The position numbers were made by a program, and so were the translations under genes. Below the pieces are notes generated by a model. The model was not told the DNA's origin, did no database searches, and worked only from the letters and a program-made list of their open reading frames with translations. Shown in pieces: positions 7,106-14,227 of a stretch of 17,377 nucleotides of DNA (positions are counted from its first letter, which is position 1; each line of letters opens with the position of its first letter). The stretch is from the NCBI GenBank assembly GCA_947446625.1, contig CANFIE010000034.1, forward strand, positions 1-17,377, given 5' to 3'. The stretch comes from Acetobacteraceae bacterium. GTDB lineage: Bacteria > Pseudomonadota > Alphaproteobacteria > Acetobacterales > Acetobacteraceae.

Positions 7106-7150
7106 TGCCTCTCGGCTTTCGGCGGCTTCGCCTTAGCCGATCACACGCCA

Positions 7151-7732
7151 CTACCTGATGGTAAAATCCCGCACCGAACACGTCTCCAGCGGCGAAACCT
7201 CGCGCCGGGTCTGGTCGGCCAGCACAATCGCCACATCCACCAGGCAGCCCTGGCCCGCCGGCAGGCTCACCCAAAGCCGGCCACTTGGCGGCACCGCGCC
7301 GGTAATCAGCAGGTCAAACGCTGAGGCCAATTGCCCCGAGGGCGCCACGTAAAGCTCCACAATCGGCAACTGCATGCCGTTGATGAACTCAAAGCTCGGG
7401 TCGTCGCTGTTCGGCGCCGGCTCGCCCCACACCAGGCGCGGGCTGGCGCACAAATCCACCTTGAAGCGCTGTTCCTCGCGCCCCGGGCCAAACTCCATCA
7501 GCACATCCTGGCGGCATTCCTGGCTGGTGGGCCGAAACTCCGCCTCGGCCCGGTTGGCCAGCGGCGCGGTGTTCAGTGGCCGGCCCCAGTCGCCCGACCG
7601 AGACGGCGAGGCATAGATGGCGGCAATGCTGCGCCCGGTGCGGTTCACCACGGTGAACTTCGCTTCGGCCAGGGCCTGCCCGGCCACGCCCAGCACCGCC
7701 AGCAGCACCAGCCACCATCCCTTGCGAATCAT
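7151..7732 (-). CDS. Predicted exported protein with two diverged tandem repeats
   Basis: I do not recognise a named family. From ATG 7732 the 193-residue product starts MIRKGWWLVLLAVLGVAGQA, a clear signal peptide ending near ALAEA, so it is probably periplasmic. The mature part contains two similar units: about 25-95 (FTVVNRTGRSIAAIYASPS) and 114-185 (FEFINGMQLPIVELYVAPSG). Each has a strand, an I..(I/L)Y(A/V)(S/A)PS segment, a variable middle and two cysteines. The cysteine spacing is identical: C73-C95 and C163-C185, 22 apart in both. This implies an internal duplication and perhaps one disulfide per unit. Longer starts at ATG 7750 or TTG 7753 would put hydrophilic residues ahead of the signal peptide. 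It is convergent with the antiporter gene, and the Bug receptor gene lies 70 bases upstream on the same strand. Confidence 0.8.
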   Translation of the reverse strand: MIRKGWWLVLLAVLGVAGQALAEAKFTVVNRTGRSIAAIYASPSRSGDWGRPLNTAPLANRAEAEFRPTSQECRQDVLMEFGPGREEQRFKVDLCASPRLVWGEPAPNSDDPSFEFINGMQLPIVELYVAPSGQLASAFDLLITGAVPPSGRLWVSLPAGQGCLVDVAIVLADQTRREVSPLETCSVRDFTIR

Positions 7733-7802
7733 CCCGGCCCCCGCACGCATCAATGAATATCCACGATAGCAGGCATGGCGCCGGCCAGCATCCCCTGCCT
7801 TG

Positions 7803-8777
7803 TCATTCCGGCTTTATCCCGGCGCTGCGGATCACCTCGGCCCATTTCGCCGTATCCGCCGCCTGCAACCGCGCCAGCGCCGCCGGGGAGACTTCCGGCG
7901 CGGCCTCGGCGCCAAACCGCGCCATGCCGGCTACCGCTTCCGGCAGGCGCACCACCGTGGCGGTGGCCTGGGCCAGCCGCGCCACCGCCTCGCCCGGCGT
8001 ACCGGCCGGGGCATACAAGGCAAACCAGGTTTCGCCCACAAAGCCGGGCAGCCCGGCCTCGGCCACGGTGGGCAGGTCCGGCGCCAGGGCGCTGCGGCGC
8101 GGGCTTGCCACCGCCAACCCCTTTATCCGCCCCTCCCGCACCAGCGGCAGGGTCCAGATCACGCTGTCGAACAGGTAGTGGATGCGGCTTTCCAGCATAT
8201 CCGGCACCGCCTGCACCCCGGCCCGGTAGGGCACATGGTCAGCCACAATCCCGGCCCGCAGCTTGAACAACTCGCCAATCAAATGCGTCACGGCACCAAT
8301 GCCCGAGGACGCGTAATTCACCTGCCCGTTGCGCGCCTTGGCCCAGTCGATCAGCTGCGCCACGTTGTTCACTGGCAGGGCAGGGCTGGCCACCAGCACA
8401 TTGGGCGCGGTGCAAATCTGCCCAATCGGCGCAAACTCGCGCACCGCATCGTAATTCGTGCGTGGGTTCAGCGCCGGAATCACCGCATGGGTGGAAACCG
8501 TGCCCATCAGCAGGGTGTGGCCATCGGCCGGCGCCTTGGCCACCGCATCCGCCCCCACCGCACCCCCACCGCCGCTGCGGTTTTCCACCACCACGGCGGT
8601 GTTCAGCAGCGGCGCCAGATGCTGCGCCAGCAGCCGGCCCACCGCATCGGTGGCGCCACCGGCCGGAAAGGGGATCACCAGCCGAATCGGCTTTTCCGGC
8701 CAGGCTGCCAGGCCCAGGCGCGGCGCGGCCAGACCCAGCCCCAGGCTGGCGGCAAGCAAATGGCGGCGCTGGGCCAT
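7803..8777 (-). CDS. Bug/TctC-type periplasmic solute-binding receptor
   Basis: Bug receptors bind carboxylates, aromatic acids or related small molecules in the periplasm and often feed tripartite tricarboxylate transporters. The 324-residue product begins MAQRRHLLAASLGLGLAA, a signal peptide with twin arginines that may use the Tat route. The mature N-terminus is WPEKPIRLVIPFPAGGATD, a Bug hallmark, followed by NRSGGGGAVGADAVAKAPADG, YASSGIGAVTHLIGE, the ligand-loop region PYRAGVQAVPDMLESRIHYL, and GLAVASPRRSALAPDLPTV. ATG 8777 is supported by GGGAGG 7 bases upstream; the open frame runs back to 8888 but lacks these signals. No TctA or TctB membrane gene is in the window, so it may be an orphan receptor. 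The ligand is unknown; the nearby gentisate dioxygenase makes an aromatic acid one possibility. Confidence 0.93.
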   Translation of the reverse strand: MAQRRHLLAASLGLGLAAPRLGLAAWPEKPIRLVIPFPAGGATDAVGRLLAQHLAPLLNTAVVVENRSGGGGAVGADAVAKAPADGHTLLMGTVSTHAVIPALNPRTNYDAVREFAPIGQICTAPNVLVASPALPVNNVAQLIDWAKARNGQVNYASSGIGAVTHLIGELFKLRAGIVADHVPYRAGVQAVPDMLESRIHYLFDSVIWTLPLVREGRIKGLAVASPRRSALAPDLPTVAEAGLPGFVGETWFALYAPAGTPGEAVARLAQATATVVRLPEAVAGMARFGAEAAPEVSPAALARLQAADTAKWAEVIRSAGIKPE

Positions 8778-8784
8778 GGCGAAA

Positions 8785-8790
8785 CCTCCC
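8785..8790 (-). promoter_or_regulatory. Ribosome binding site fixing the Bug receptor start
   Basis: On the - strand, GGGAGG occupies 8790-8785 with a 7-base spacer to ATG 8777. This selects that ATG over the in-frame upstream options. Confidence 0.8.
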
Positions 8791-8899
8791 TTTGGGGCAG
8801 CTGATGCACGCTGCCAGTGCTTCCACCGGCAACGACCAGACGCCAGCCCCAAATCCAAGCCGGAGCGTCCCAGGGGGTCAAGCGCCATGGCCCAGCGCC

Positions 8900-8934
8900 G
8901 CTATGGCGTGATCGTGAAGCGCTCACGCCATAGC
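8900..8934. promoter_or_regulatory. Perfect 12-bp inverted repeat upstream of the Bug receptor gene
   Basis: GCTATGGCGTGA (8900-8911) and TCACGCCATAGC (8923-8934) are exact reverse complements separated by 11 bases. Nested inside is GTGAAGCGCTCAC (8914-8926), itself a GTGA-N5-TCAC palindrome. The element lies in the 223-base gap between the csbD stop and the Bug receptor start, 123 bases upstream of that ATG on its strand. No T-tract follows in either direction, so an operator for a dimeric regulator is as plausible as a csbD terminator. Nothing else gene-like is visible in the gap. Confidence 0.55.
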
Positions 8935-9000
8935 TCATGTTCTTGCGGGACTGATTCACGGCTTGCGGCGATCCCGCCTCAGCCGATCAGCCGCTGGCGT

Positions 9001-9183
9001 TCACGGCTTCAGCGCGTCGCGCAGCGCATCCTTGGCGCCGCCCACGGCGTTCTGCAGCTTGCCGGCGGCCTTCTCGGCCGCGCCTTCCGCCGCCAGCTTC
9101 TCGTCGCCCACCAAATGCCCAATGCCCTGCTTTACCGCGCCCTTCGCCTGGTGCGCGCTGCCGGCAATCCTGTCCTTGTCCAT
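9001..9183 (-). CDS. CsbD-like small stress-associated protein
   Basis: The 60-residue product begins MDKDRIAGSAHQAKGAVKQG and is rich in Ala, Lys, Gly and acidic residues, with no cysteine or membrane span. This matches the CsbD-like family, whose members typically start MNKD.IEG...Q.KG.VK and are often induced by general stress; their molecular function is unknown. The predicted fold is helical. ATG 9183 has AGGAGA at 9198-9193, a good ribosome binding site. The gene is divergent from gentisate dioxygenase across 148 bases and has the same orientation as the Bug receptor gene downstream of it. Confidence 0.87.
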   Translation of the reverse strand: MDKDRIAGSAHQAKGAVKQGIGHLVGDEKLAAEGAAEKAAGKLQNAVGGAKDALRDALKP

Positions 9184-9297
9184 GGCTGGTCATCTCCTGG
9201 TCCGCGCCCGGGCGAAAGCCCAGGCCGCCCCCCAGCAACGCGGCCCAACCCGCCAGGGTTCCGCACCACCCCATATCCCAAGCCCCGCCTCCCTGGT

Positions 9298-9303
9298 TAT
9301 AAT
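9298..9303 (+). promoter_or_regulatory. Candidate -10 box for gentisate dioxygenase
   Basis: A perfect TATAAT at 9298-9303 stands out in very GC-rich DNA, 28 bases before the gene's ATG and upstream of an AGGGAG ribosome binding site (9319-9324). No good -35 hexamer is visible at the usual distance, so an activator may be needed. The - strand copy is ATTATA, so it is not an obvious csbD promoter. Confidence 0.4.
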
Positions 9304-9331
9304 GCGGGTAATCAGCATAGGGAGCATTCAC

Positions 9332-10387
9332 ATGGACGGCCTCGCCCAACCCAACGACCAACGCGCCCAGCTTGAAAAGCTCTACGGCGAAATGGCGCCG
9401 CACAGCCTCTACCCGCTGTGGGAAGTGCTGGCCAACCTGGTCACCCCCACGCCGCGCAGCGCCGCGCAAAGCCACCTGTGGCGCTACGCCCCGGCGCGCG
9501 ACTACCTGCTCCGCGCCGGTGACCTCATCAGCGCCGAACAGGCCGAGCGCCGCGTCCTCATCATGGAAAACCCCGGCCTGCCCGGCACCTCCGCCGTGGT
9601 GCCCAGCCTTTACGCCGGGCTCCAGCTCATCCTGCCCGGCGAGGTCGCGCCCTGCCACCGCCACACCCAATGCGCGCTGCGCTTCATCATGGAAGGGCAG
9701 GGCGCCTACACCGCCGTGGATGGCGAGCGCTGCTACATGCAGCCCTTCGACCTGGTGCTGACGCCGAATTGGCAATGGCACGACCACGGCAACACCACCA
9801 CCACGCCCATGATCTGGCTCGACGGCCTCGATATCCCCACCGTGCGATTCTATGAGGCCAGCTTCGCCGAGCGGCTGGAGCAGCCGAGCCAGAGCGAGAG
9901 CATCCCTACCGGCGACAACCGCCACCGCTACGGTCGCAACATGCGCCCCTTCCGCGCCAGCAGCGCCGAGCGTCGCCCGGCGCAGCAGCCCATCTTCCAC
10001 TACCCCTACGCCGAATGGCGCGAGAGCCTGCTGGCCGTGGCCAGCGTGGATGCGCCCGACGCGCATTTCGGCCATGCGCTGGAATTCACCAACCCGGCCA
10101 GCGGCGGCCCCATCATGCCCACCATCGCGGCGCATGTGCGCCACCTGCCCGCCGGCTTCACCACCAAGCCGCGCCGCGCCACGGATGGAACCACCTTCGT
10201 GGTGGTGGAAGGCCGCGGCACCGCACGGGTGGAGGGCAAGGAATACCAGTTGCAGGAACGCGACCTCTTCGTGGTGCCCAGCTGGCACAGCCTGGAGCTG
10301 GAAGCCGCCACCCCGCTCACCCTGTTCGGCTTCTCCGACAAGGCGGCGCAGGAAAAGCTGGGCCTGTACCGCGAGGAGCGCGGCTGA
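9332..10387 (+). CDS. gtdA: Gentisate 1,2-dioxygenase
   Basis: This cytosolic Fe(II) bicupin enzyme cleaves gentisate (2,5-dihydroxybenzoate) to maleylpyruvate. The 351-residue product has the usual length. The N-terminal cupin holds CHRHTQCALRFIMEGQGAYT with H109 and H111, and NWQWHDHGN with H150; the 41-residue spacing H109-H150 matches the iron triad of known gentisate dioxygenases. DLVLTPNWQW and IWLDGLDIP are also typical. The second, metal-free cupin is at about 260-340 (GTTFVVVEGRGTARV, ERDLFVVPSWHSLEL). ATG 9332 has AGGGAG at 9319-9324; an open frame to 8963 runs across the csbD gene and is not used. No maleylpyruvate isomerase or fumarylpyruvate hydrolase gene is in the window, so the rest of the pathway must be elsewhere. 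Related salicylate dioxygenases share this fold and cannot be excluded. Confidence 0.93.
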   Translation: MDGLAQPNDQRAQLEKLYGEMAPHSLYPLWEVLANLVTPTPRSAAQSHLWRYAPARDYLLRAGDLISAEQAERRVLIMENPGLPGTSAVVPSLYAGLQLILPGEVAPCHRHTQCALRFIMEGQGAYTAVDGERCYMQPFDLVLTPNWQWHDHGNTTTTPMIWLDGLDIPTVRFYEASFAERLEQPSQSESIPTGDNRHRYGRNMRPFRASSAERRPAQQPIFHYPYAEWRESLLAVASVDAPDAHFGHALEFTNPASGGPIMPTIAAHVRHLPAGFTTKPRRATDGTTFVVVEGRGTARVEGKEYQLQERDLFVVPSWHSLELEAATPLTLFGFSDKAAQEKLGLYREERG

Positions 10388-10439
10388 AACCTTGCTCCCG
10401 GCGCGGCGTTGTCACCACATCGCCGCGCAGGAGCGCCTC

Positions 10440-10835
10440 ATGCCCCCCGAAACCAACCGCCCGAACGACCAGCCCCCGCACCCGCCCGAACGCAAGATCG
10501 ACGCCGGCCTGCGTGACAGCTTCCCCGCCTCCGACGCTTCCGCCGACACCGGCGGCCTCGGCTCCGTCCTGGTGCCGCCGCAGGAGATGATGAACAGCCG
10601 GGCCGAGCCGGAAATCCCGCCCAACCCCTCGGTCCGTATCACCGTGGTGTTCCGCAGCCAGGAAGCCGCCAAGCTGGCGCTGGACAGCCTGGTGCGCGAA
10701 GGCCCGCTGGACCGCCGCCTAGCCGAGATGACCCCGGGCGCCGATGACAGCGTCACCCTCAGCTTCACCGCCCCGCCCAAGGAAGGCCGGCGCATGCGCG
10801 ACCTGCTGGAAAAACAGGGCGGCGCCGAGGGGTAA
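10440..10835 (+). CDS. Small hypothetical protein with N-terminal SFPASD motif
   Basis: This 131-residue protein has no name I can assign. It has a Pro-rich polar start, the motif LRDSFPASDASAD (SFPASD at 27-32), a flexible linker to about 62, and a compact domain at 63-127 reading as strand-helix-strand-helix (SVRITVVF, EAAKLALDSLVREG, SVTLSFTAP, EGRRMRDLLEKQG). SFPASD-type motifs near the start of small proteobacterial proteins are common, but their role is not known to me. AGGAG at 10429-10433 supports ATG 10440; the open frame extending back inside gtdA is a shadow. There are no cysteines and no membrane segment. It follows gtdA by 52 bases and ends 12 bases from the convergent reductase gene. 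Confidence 0.8.
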   Translation: MPPETNRPNDQPPHPPERKIDAGLRDSFPASDASADTGGLGSVLVPPQEMMNSRAEPEIPPNPSVRITVVFRSQEAAKLALDSLVREGPLDRRLAEMTPGADDSVTLSFTAPPKEGRRMRDLLEKQGGAEG

Positions 10836-10847
10836 GACCCGCCGCCG

Positions 10848-11864
10848 CTACCCCTGCACGCCCTTGCTGGTGCTGTACTCAAAGTGCAGCGCCTCGCCGG
10901 GGAACACCCGGCCATGCAGCGCATGCGCCGCCATCGCCGCCTCGGAAAACCCCTGCAAAATCAGCTTCAGCTTGCCGGGGTAGGTGGCAATGTCGCCCAC
11001 GGCGAAAACGCCCGGCACATTGGTCTCGCAGGTGGCCGGGTTCACCGTCACATGGCTGTGGCTCAGCCCCAGCCCCCAGTCGGCAATCGGCCCCAACTCC
11101 ATCGACAGCCCGAAGAAGGCCAGCAGATGGTCCGCCGGCACGCTGCGCGTCTCGCCCTTCAGCGTCGCCAGCGTCACCCCGGTCAGCGTGGTGCCATCGC
11201 CCTCCAGCCCGTGCAGCTGGTAGGGAATCGCCATCTCCACCTCGCCCCGGGCGGCGGCGGCTTCCAACTGCGCGGCGGTCTCGGGCGCGGCACGGAATTT
11301 CGGCCGCCGATGCACCACCACCACCTTCGCCGCCACATCCTTCAGCGACAGCGCCCAATCCACCGCGCTGTCGCCACCGCCGGCAATCACCACCCGCTTG
11401 CCGCGAAACTCCTCACGCCGCGCCACCATGTAGCGAACCCCGCCGCCGGCCTCGTAGCCCGGCAGGCCGTCCAGCGGCGGCCGGTTCGGCCCAAAGGCGC
11501 CGGCGCCGGCGGCAATCACCACCGCCTTGGCCCGCACCACATCCCCGGCGGAAGTCCGCAGCACCAGCCGGCCATCCGCCTCGGTCGCCAGCGTCTCCAC
11601 CCGGCGGCCCAGCAGGTACACCGGGGCAAACGGCGCCGCCTGCTGCTCCAGCCGCGCCACCAGGTCAGCCCCGGCAATGGCCGGGTGCGCGGGAATGTCA
11701 TAAATCGGTTTTTCCGGGTACAGCGCGCTGCACTGCCCGCCCACGGCTTCCAGCGCGTCGATCACCACGGCCTTCATCCGCAGCATGCCGCACTCAAACA
11801 CGGCGAATAGCCCGGCCGGCCCCGCGCCAATAATGGCGACATCCGTCTCCAGCACTGCGGTCAT
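10848..11864 (-). CDS. Thioredoxin reductase-like ferredoxin-NADP+ reductase (FNR type 2)
   Basis: This FAD enzyme passes electrons between NADPH and ferredoxin or a similar carrier in the cytosol. From ATG 11864 it has 338 residues. The FAD-binding GAGPAGL lies at 13-19, GGQCSALYPEKPIYDIPAHP at 42-61 is characteristic of this subgroup, the NADPH-binding GGGDSA is at 162-167, and the C-terminal FAD motif VFAVGDIATYPGKLKLI lies before the end. There is no redox-active CxxC as in true thioredoxin reductases, supporting FNR type 2 (EC 1.18.1.2). ATG 11894 in frame is possible, but ATG 11864 has AGGGAAG just upstream and gives the usual short N-terminus. It is divergent from tsaE across 79 bases that hold both promoters. 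Confidence 0.92.
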   Translation of the reverse strand: MTAVLETDVAIIGAGPAGLFAVFECGMLRMKAVVIDALEAVGGQCSALYPEKPIYDIPAHPAIAGADLVARLEQQAAPFAPVYLLGRRVETLATEADGRLVLRTSAGDVVRAKAVVIAAGAGAFGPNRPPLDGLPGYEAGGGVRYMVARREEFRGKRVVIAGGGDSAVDWALSLKDVAAKVVVVHRRPKFRAAPETAAQLEAAAARGEVEMAIPYQLHGLEGDGTTLTGVTLATLKGETRSVPADHLLAFFGLSMELGPIADWGLGLSHSHVTVNPATCETNVPGVFAVGDIATYPGKLKLILQGFSEAAMAAHALHGRVFPGEALHFEYSTSKGVQG

Positions 11865-11943
11865 CACATCTTCCCTGGCAAGGAAGGGCGTCATAAAGCC
11901 TCATCGCCCAGCCACCAAGGCCGTAACCCCCGCCGGAGCCACC

Positions 11944-12375
11944 ATGCCCCTCGCCCTGCCCACCCTTGCAGCCACCGAAGCCCTGGCGGCGCGGCTGGCC
12001 GCCCTGGCCCGGCCTGGCGATGCGGTGCTGCTTTCCGGCCCGCTCGGCGCCGGCAAATCCGCCTTCGCCCGTGCCTTCCTGCGCGCCTGGGTCGGCAATC
12101 CGGCGCTGGAAGTCCCTTCGCCCAGCTTCACCCTGGTGCAGGGCTATGACCGCCCCGACGGCGCCGAGGCGCATCACTTCGACCTCTACCGCCTCTCCGG
12201 CCCCAGCGAAGTGCCGGAATTGGGCTGGGACGAAGCCCGGCTTGGCCTGGTGCTGGTTGAATGGCCCGACCGCCTGGGCCACCTGACGCCGGTGAACGCC
12301 CTCTCCATCACCCTGGCCCCTGGCCCCACCGAGGATTCCCGCGTGGCTGACATAACCGGCTGGCCCGGCCGATGA
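11944..12375 (+). CDS. tsaE: tRNA t6A biosynthesis ATPase TsaE
   Basis: TsaE is the ATPase that works with TsaB and TsaD to make N6-threonylcarbamoyladenosine at position 37 of ANN-decoding tRNAs. The 143-residue product has the family length, with Walker A SGPLGAGKSAFARAFL (GPLGAGKS at 32-39), VPSPSFTLVQGY (58-69), HHFDLYRL (77-84) and the Walker B-like LGLVLVEWPDRLG. ATG 11944 is preceded by CCGGAGCC. The open frame continues upstream across the divergent promoter region but is not used. The stop overlaps the amgK start as ATGA, pointing to translational coupling. tsaE beside amgK and murU is a common alphaproteobacterial arrangement. Confidence 0.95.
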   Translation: MPLALPTLAATEALAARLAALARPGDAVLLSGPLGAGKSAFARAFLRAWVGNPALEVPSPSFTLVQGYDRPDGAEAHHFDLYRLSGPSEVPELGWDEARLGLVLVEWPDRLGHLTPVNALSITLAPGPTEDSRVADITGWPGR

Positions 12376-13358
12376 GCGATATCGAAGGCTTCCTCCGCGC
12401 CAATGGCTACGGCGCCGCCACCCGCCACCCGCTGCCGGCCGATGCCAGCTTCCGCCGCTATGAACGCCTGACCGGCGGCCCCCGCCCGGCGCTGCTGATG
12501 GTGGCGCCGCCGCCCGAGGATGTGCGCCCCTTCACCCGCATCGCCGAACACCTCCGCAGCGCCGGCCTTTCGGCGCCCGAAATCCACGCTGCCAACAAAA
12601 CCGCCGGCCTGCTGATCCTGGAGGATTTCGGCCCGCAAACCCTGGCCCAGCAGCTGGAGGCCGGCGCCGACCCCGCCCCGCTTTACGCCGAAGCCGCCGA
12701 GGCCCTGGCCAAGCTGCACAGCGTCGCCCCGCCCCCCGGCCTGCCGGCCTGGGACGCCACGGCCATGGCCCGCGCCACCGCCGCCACCTTCTGCGACTGG
12801 TGGTGGCCCGCCACCTTCGGCGCCCCGCCCAGCGCCGAAATCCGCGCCGAGCTCGACGCCGCCCTGCACGCCATGCTGGAACCCTTCGCCGCCGAAGGCT
12901 TCGTCCACCGCGACTTCTTCCCCGCCAACCTCATGCGCCTGCCGGAACGCGAAGGCCCCCGCCGCATCGGCATCCTCGACTTTCAGGACGCCGCCACCGG
13001 CCACCCGGCCTATGACCTCGTCTCCCTGATTGAGGATGCCCGCCGCGACGTGGCGCCCGAGGCCCGCCGCGCCGCCGTGGCCGCCTATCTGCGCCACCGC
13101 CCCGGCACCTCGCCCAATGCCCTGCTCGCGGGCCTCGCCGCCCTCGGCGCCCAGCGCCATCTGCGCGTCGCCTCGCTCTGGGTCCGCCTGGCCCGCCGAG
13201 ACGCCAAGCCGCACTACCTGGCCCATGGCCCGCGCTGCTGGCGCCTGCTCGCCCGCTCGCTCTCCCACCCGGTCTGCCTGCCCCTGGCCGATTTCCTTGA
13301 CGCGCATGTCCCCGAGGACCTGCGCCGCAACCCCGCTTCGCTGACGGAGACGACGTGA
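12372..13358 (+). CDS. amgK: Anomeric MurNAc/GlcNAc kinase AmgK
   Basis: AmgK phosphorylates MurNAc (and GlcNAc) at the anomeric position in the cell-wall recycling shortcut to UDP-MurNAc. The 328-residue aminoglycoside-phosphotransferase-fold protein shows ADASFRRYERL (23-33), the ATP-site strand LLILEDFG (80-87), the catalytic loop HRDFFPANLMRL (H179, D181, N186) and the metal-binding ILDFQDA (D203), followed by HPAYDLVSLIEDARRDV. The assignment to AmgK rather than a generic kinase rests on murU following directly with a GTGA overlap and tsaE preceding with an ATGA overlap, the known neighbourhood in Caulobacter-like genomes. Confidence 0.9.
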   Translation: MSDIEGFLRANGYGAATRHPLPADASFRRYERLTGGPRPALLMVAPPPEDVRPFTRIAEHLRSAGLSAPEIHAANKTAGLLILEDFGPQTLAQQLEAGADPAPLYAEAAEALAKLHSVAPPPGLPAWDATAMARATAATFCDWWWPATFGAPPSAEIRAELDAALHAMLEPFAAEGFVHRDFFPANLMRLPEREGPRRIGILDFQDAATGHPAYDLVSLIEDARRDVAPEARRAAVAAYLRHRPGTSPNALLAGLAALGAQRHLRVASLWVRLARRDAKPHYLAHGPRCWRLLARSLSHPVCLPLADFLDAHVPEDLRRNPASLTETT

Positions 13359-14074
13359 TTTCGCTCACCCACGGCATGGTCCTGGCCGCCGGCCTCGGCC
13401 TGCGCATGCGGCCCCTTACCGCCACCACCGCCAAGCCACTGCTGCAGCTTGATGGCCGCTCCCTGCTCGACCGCGCGCTGGACCGCCTGGCCGAAGCCGG
13501 CATTGGCAACACCGTGGTCAACGCCCATTGGCACGCCGACCAGGTGGCCGCCATGGCCACCGCCCGCGGCGCCAAAGTGGTGCGTGAGGAAACCCTGCTG
13601 GAAACCGGCGGCGGCGTGCTGCAGGCCCTGCCGCTGCTGGGCACCGCGCCCTTTGTGGTGGCGAATGGCGACAGCGTTTGGCTTGACGGTCCCAGCCCCG
13701 CGCTCGGCCACATGGCCCGCGCCTTCAACCCGGCCGAGATGGACGCCCTGCTGCTGCTGGTGCGCAGCGCCCAGGTGGATGGCGAAATTGGCCGCGGCGA
13801 TTTTTTACTTGATCCACTGGGCCGCGCCCGCCGCCCGAAGGAGCGCGAACTGGCGCCCTACGTGTTTGCGGGTGTGCAAATCCTCAGCCCCGCCCTCTTC
13901 GCCGAGGCCCCCGCCGGCCCCTTCAGCCTGAACCTGCTATACGACCGCGCCATCGCCCGCGGCCGGCTATACGGCCTGGTGCATGACGGCGTCTGGTTCC
14001 ACCTCTCCACCCCGCCCGACCTGGACCACGCCAATGCGGCGATGCGGTCTGGGCTGACGAAGGCGCTTTTCTGA
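13355..14074 (+). CDS. murU: N-acetylmuramate-1-phosphate uridylyltransferase MurU
   Basis: MurU joins UTP with MurNAc-1-phosphate, the AmgK product, to give UDP-MurNAc for peptidoglycan synthesis without the MurA step, which gives intrinsic fosfomycin tolerance in organisms that have the pathway. The 239-residue nucleotidyltransferase shows MVLAAGLGLRMRPLTATTAK (8-27) as the NTP-binding loop, NAHWHADQV, LLETGGGVLQAL, and VANGDSVW with the metal-binding Asp. The start is GTG 13355 overlapping the amgK stop, with ACGGAGACG upstream; this frame has no better ATG near the conserved N-terminus. Confidence 0.92.
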   Translation: MISLTHGMVLAAGLGLRMRPLTATTAKPLLQLDGRSLLDRALDRLAEAGIGNTVVNAHWHADQVAAMATARGAKVVREETLLETGGGVLQALPLLGTAPFVVANGDSVWLDGPSPALGHMARAFNPAEMDALLLLVRSAQVDGEIGRGDFLLDPLGRARRPKERELAPYVFAGVQILSPALFAEAPAGPFSLNLLYDRAIARGRLYGLVHDGVWFHLSTPPDLDHANAAMRSGLTKALF

Positions 14075-14092
14075 GTCCGAGAAGGAACCATC

Positions 14093-14203
14093 ATGGTCGA
14101 GCGCATCACCGTCGAAGTCAGCATTGCCGAGCCCATCGCCCGCGTCTGGCAGGGCATCCTGGGCAACTTCAAGCGCCATGTGGAGGCCACCACCCCGGGC
14201 TGA
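14093..14203 (+). pseudogene. 36-residue ORF resembling the start of an SRPBCC (AHSA1-like) domain; likely remnant
   Basis: The ORF begins MVERITVEVSIAEPIARVW. That fits the first strand and helix of SRPBCC/AHSA1 domains (ITVE..I.API..VW), which are normally about 140 residues. It then stops after only 36 residues, ending EATTPG. A strong GAAGGAA sits 5 bases before the ATG, 18 bases after murU. The 53 bases between its stop and addB cannot hold the missing part in any frame. Either a gene was truncated by deletion, or a short peptide is still translated. The similarity is by eye over about 18 residues and is therefore modest evidence. Confidence 0.5.
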
Positions 14204-14212
14204 GCGCACGGC

Positions 14213-14227
14213 TTCGGCGCTGCCGAA
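14213..14227 (+). other. Short perfect hairpin before addB
   Basis: TTCGGC (14213-14218) pairs with GCCGAA (14222-14227) around GCT. It lies between the short ORF and addB, with no T-tract after it. It may mark the old 3' end of the truncated gene or modulate addB expression. Confidence 0.3.

Noticed and set aside
7331..8804. + strand open frames opposite the exported protein and the Bug receptor
   Set aside because: Both are antisense to genes with clear signal peptides; the translations have no recognisable motif.
8778..9000. Possible gene or small RNA in the gap between csbD and the receptor gene
   Set aside because: Beyond the inverted repeat I see no ribosome binding site with a coding frame, no promoter-terminator pair and no known RNA motif.
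8963..9331. Long N-terminal extension of gentisate dioxygenase
   Set aside because: It crosses the csbD gene and the likely promoter, and the protein from ATG 9332 already has the normal length.
9852..10439. In-frame upstream extension of the SFPASD-motif protein inside gtdA
   Set aside because: It lies in another frame of the dioxygenase gene and has shadow composition; AGGAG at 10429 supports ATG 10440.
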